From: Ascaris suum | Taxonomy: Eukaryota > Nematoda > Chromadorea > Rhabditida > Ascarididae | Reading direction: 5' to 3' | Assembly: GCA_013433145.1 (NCBI GenBank) | Contig: CM024183.1 | Location: forward strand, 8,041,703 to 8,105,702 | Length of the DNA stretch: 64,000 nucleotides | In this document: positions 62,661 through 64,000 of the stretch, in pieces | How the letters are laid out: each line of letters starts with the position of its first letter | Position numbering within the stretch: the first letter of the stretch is position 1 | Notes under the pieces: generated by a model | The model's database searches: none | The model's input: only the letters and a program-made list of their open reading frames with translations | What the model was told of the DNA's origin: nothing | Made by a program: the position numbers and the translations under genes

Positions 62661-63080
62661 ATAAAGCAATCGCAAGGCACTTTTTGAGAGGCTCACATAT
62701 GTATACGGAGACATAAACGCACAAAAGCTTGTACTCTGCAATTCCTTGTGCTTCAATAAGCTCAGAGAAACAAACAAAAGAATGAACTACAAGTGTTCGT
62801 TTCCGTTAAACATTTTTTCGTCAACTGCAGAAAATCTCAACTGATTTAGGCTTGAGAGCATAGAATTGCAAATGTTTATTATGAAAGAACAATCAGAAGT
62901 GTCCCGATTGTCAACGGCTGCTAACCAATTTTTCGAAACATCACTAAACCTTGGAACAATATAACGATCCCTCTTCTATGCTTCTTTCCGTTGAAAAGCC
63001 AGCAGAACCTGCACAAAAATACCAACTTTTTACAACAGCAAGCTGTATGAGCAAACCAAAAATGAACTAGTAATGGAACT
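62661..63080. other. Unique sequence, no gene recognised
   Basis: Mixed-composition DNA of about 420 bp between two AT-rich repeat tracts. No exon or RNA motif was found. Confidence 0.4.
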
Positions 63081-64000
63081 AGTGATAAGTCTGATAAAAA
63101 AACAAACAACAAACAAATAACTAAACTGACAATGAAAAAAACAACTGGTAAACGAATAATTTTAAAAAACAAAAAAAAATAGAACTCAAAGTAAAACAAA
63201 TAACAAAACTAATAATAAACCTAATAATAAAACTAATAATAAACCAAACCCCAAACGACCAAAAGCTGATAACAAAACAAATAAAAAAAACAACTAAAAC
63301 CTTATTAAAAACAAAAAATAGTCGACTATTATAAATTAATAATAAACCTGATAATACACTAATCCAAAATAATAATTCTGAACTAAACTAATAAAAACCT
63401 AAAGATAAAACTAACAGCAAAGAAATAACGAAACTAATAATAAACGAAACGAGTAAAAAACTAAATAACGAAACTACAATACACTAATTATAAAGCTTAA
63501 ATATAAACTGAATAATAGAGTAGTAATAAACGAATAAAAAAACTAGCAATAAACCAAAATAATATAAAAAATAATAAAACTAATAATAAGAAAATAAAAC
63601 TAAAACCAAAAAAACAAATAACAAAAAATAACAAAAAAATTGTAAAACAAGTAGCAAAAGTGATAATCAACGAACAATAAAAACTCATATTAAACTAATA
63701 ACAAAATCTATAAAAAATTAGTAAAATAAGTAATAATAAACAAATAATATAACCAATAAAAAAGTGAATAACAAAGGATACCAAAAAAACCCCTAATAAA
63801 ACTAATGGAAAACTAATAACACAAGTTATAAAAAACTCTTAGCAAAACGTAAAAAAATCTATAAAACTAACGACAAACTTATAAGAAAATAATAAAAACT
63901 TGAGATAAAACTGACAACATGCCGATATTAAAACTAATAAAAAATAACCTAATAGTGAAGTTAATATACAACTAATAACAAAAATATGAAAACCAATAAT
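63081..64000. repeat. Degenerate AATAAAACTAATA-type repeat running off the window
   Basis: Imperfect 9-13-bp words (AATAAAACT, CTAATAATAAAC, AACTAATAAC) repeat irregularly to the end of the window. They are again A-rich on the plus strand but of a different word family from the ATAAAT repeats. Confidence 0.85.

Overview
The window looks like nuclear DNA of an animal, most probably a nematode. It is AT-rich, has no prokaryote-style operons or long ORFs, and its recognisable protein-coding pieces are short exons with GT(or GC)..AG borders. Several acceptors read TTTCAG or TTTTAG. Every exon I could identify lies on the minus strand. The nematode placement is inference from splice-site style, intron size and a probable acceptor 15 nt before a start codon; no species is claimed.

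Layout. 1-4365: no recognised gene. 4366-8747 (-): five exons of a RANBP9/RANBP10-like (RanBPM, CTLH/GID E3 ligase scaffold) SPRY gene. It is disrupted by an in-frame TAG and two single-base frameshifts, so it is a decayed copy or a badly called one. 10319-11039: a 108-bp minisatellite. 11340-15493: 1.9 copies of a 2187-bp tandem repeat. 15494-28967: a 13,474-bp non-array segment. It carries, on the minus strand, a dystrophin-C-terminus-like pair of exons (28029-28210, 24370-24450), four consecutive phase-compatible exons resembling the membrane-proximal ectodomain of a LAR/PTP-3-type receptor tyrosine phosphatase (19733-21882), a well-bordered exon of unknown family (16795-16903), a 470-bp foldback element and a miRNA-sized hairpin. 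28968-58014: 13.3 further copies of the same 2187-bp repeat. 58015-64000: right flank with an Ig-domain exon pair (58521-60020, -), then long A-rich degenerate ATAAAT-type repeats.

The dominant structure is the 2187-bp array, about 33.2 kb or half the window. Each unit has two sequence-complex blocks alternating with two blocks of degenerate TATAAA/ATAAAT repeat. Each unit also carries a 71-bp near-perfect inverted repeat that is the same in all 16 occurrences. The two array parts interrupt and resume at the same unit position: the 1967 bp left of the gap plus the 220 bp right of it make exactly one 2187-bp unit. At four marker sites an A haplotype dominates the left and a B haplotype the right, with two recombinant copies between. 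Either a 13.5-kb piece sits inside one array, or loci sharing this repeat were joined in assembly. The second reading is favoured by dystrophin-like 3' exons lying next to array DNA, with unrelated Ig exons beyond it where dystrophin 5' exons should be.

The many short ORFs in the array and in the AT-rich flanks (FIFIF/YLYLY-type peptides) are by-products of the repeat and are not listed as genes.
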